5,443 nt of DNA from an uncultured Solirubrobacter sp. (lineage in GTDB: Bacteria; Actinomycetota; Thermoleophilia; Solirubrobacterales; Solirubrobacteraceae), in contig CALMNS010000636.1 of assembly GCA_937871635.1 (NCBI GenBank), forward strand, positions 1 through 5,443. The letters are read 5' to 3'. Both the position numbers and the translations under genes were made by a program. Positions 5,068 to 5,443 of this stretch are shown piece by piece. The first letter of the stretch is position 1, and each line of letters begins with the position of its first letter. The notes under the pieces are model-generated. The model was not told where the DNA came from. It worked only from the letters and a program-made list of their open reading frames with translations, and did not search any database.

Positions 5068-5443
5068 TCAGTCCAGCGGGTCGAGCGTCTTGGTGTTGAG
5101 GTCGGGGTCGTTCGGCGTGCGCTTGCGCACGTCGCCGAGGGTGTAGAACTGGCCCGCACCCTTGCCCTTCTCGCCGAAGCCGAAGCCCGCGGCCTTGAGC
5201 TGGGTGACGGCCCCGAAGATGCTCTGGAAGCCGTACTGACCTGCGTTCGGGGCGTCCTTGGCCTGCTCGGGACGGTCGAACTTGATGAACACGCGATCGT
5301 TGCCGAGCTTGCCGAGCGACTGGCGGGCGAGCGCGCGATGGACGGCCTCGACCCCCATGAACTCGGCGGCGATGGCCGCCTGCTGGCCGAGGCCGGCGAA
5401 CCCGAAGGCCACTGTCCCGATCAGGTAGGCGTTGATGAAGATT
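5068..5443 (-). CDS. Ferritin-like domain protein, C-terminal part (5' end outside window)
   Basis: The frame is open from the right edge to TGA at 5068-5070, giving 124 residues. It starts within a helix, 'FINAYLIGTVAFGFAGLGQQAAIAAEFMGVEAVHRALARQSLGKL', where Glu27, Glu32 and His35 (counted from the edge) form the E...ExxH pattern of a ferritin-like four-helix bundle's last helix, as in the Ferritin_2 family. These are often exported proteins of uncertain role; iron or other metal binding is inferred from the fold. After about 80 residues come an amphipathic 'FQSIFGAVTQLKAAGFGFG' segment and an Asp-rich end, TLDPLD. A GTG at 5410-5412 lies in frame, but the helix continues upstream of it, so the true start is beyond the edge and any signal peptide cannot be seen. 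The gene seems unrelated to the glycan genes. Confidence 0.65.
   Translation of the reverse strand, partial: IFINAYLIGTVAFGFAGLGQQAAIAAEFMGVEAVHRALARQSLGKLGNDRVFIKFDRPEQAKDAPNAGQYGFQSIFGAVTQLKAAGFGFGEKGKGAGQFYTLGDVRKRTPNDPDLNTKTLDPLD

Noticed and set aside
4479..5159. 226-codon open frame on -
   Set aside because: Ser/Arg/Thr-rich shadow of the glycosyltransferase gene that crosses two stop regions and a terminator-like hairpin.
1..5443. CRISPR array, tRNA, rRNA, insertion sequence or integrase
   Set aside because: No regularly spaced repeats, cloverleaf-like segment, terminal repeats or transposase motifs were seen on either strand.

Overview
The window is very GC-rich, with strongly G/C-ended codons and long antisense open frames. 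It reads as part of a cell-surface polysaccharide locus of a high-GC actinobacterium. A Thermoleophilia/Solirubrobacterales-like host is my guess from the gene types; no marker gene is present to settle it. There are no rRNA, tRNA, CRISPR or transposase signals.

Layout from left to right: (1) the last 70 codons of a probable family 2 glycosyltransferase on + (1-213). (2) A 245-base convergent gap with a 9-bp GC hairpin and, on -, a faint coding-like trace resembling a broken Wzx-type flippase N-terminus. (3) An O-antigen ligase/Wzy-type polytopic membrane protein on - (459-1856). (4) A divergent spacer of about 216 bases (1857-2072) with a TAATAT -10-like element, two inverted repeats and a possible 65-codon ORF on -. 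(5) A 564-residue + gene (2073-3767) joining an acyltransferase-3 membrane domain to a complete RsbW/SpoIIAB-type GHKL ATPase domain. (6) After a 37-base convergent gap, a family 4 glycosyltransferase on - (3805-4947) with a perfect 14-bp palindrome abutting its start codon. (7) A spacer with an 11-bp stem hairpin. (8) The C-terminal part of a ferritin-like domain protein on -, running off the right edge (5068-5443).

The two glycosyltransferases, the ligase/polymerase and the acyltransferase fit one pathway: sugars are assembled on a lipid carrier at the inner face, polymerised or transferred at the outer face, and O-acylated. The ferritin-like gene looks like an unrelated neighbour, separated by a terminator-like hairpin.

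The most unusual item is the acyltransferase/RsbW-like fusion. RsbW-like domains normally act as anti-sigma factors or serine kinases on STAS-domain proteins. Here one is tethered to the membrane behind a glycan acyltransferase, with its ATP-binding motifs intact. This suggests either nucleotide-dependent control of envelope modification or a membrane-anchored partner-switching regulator.
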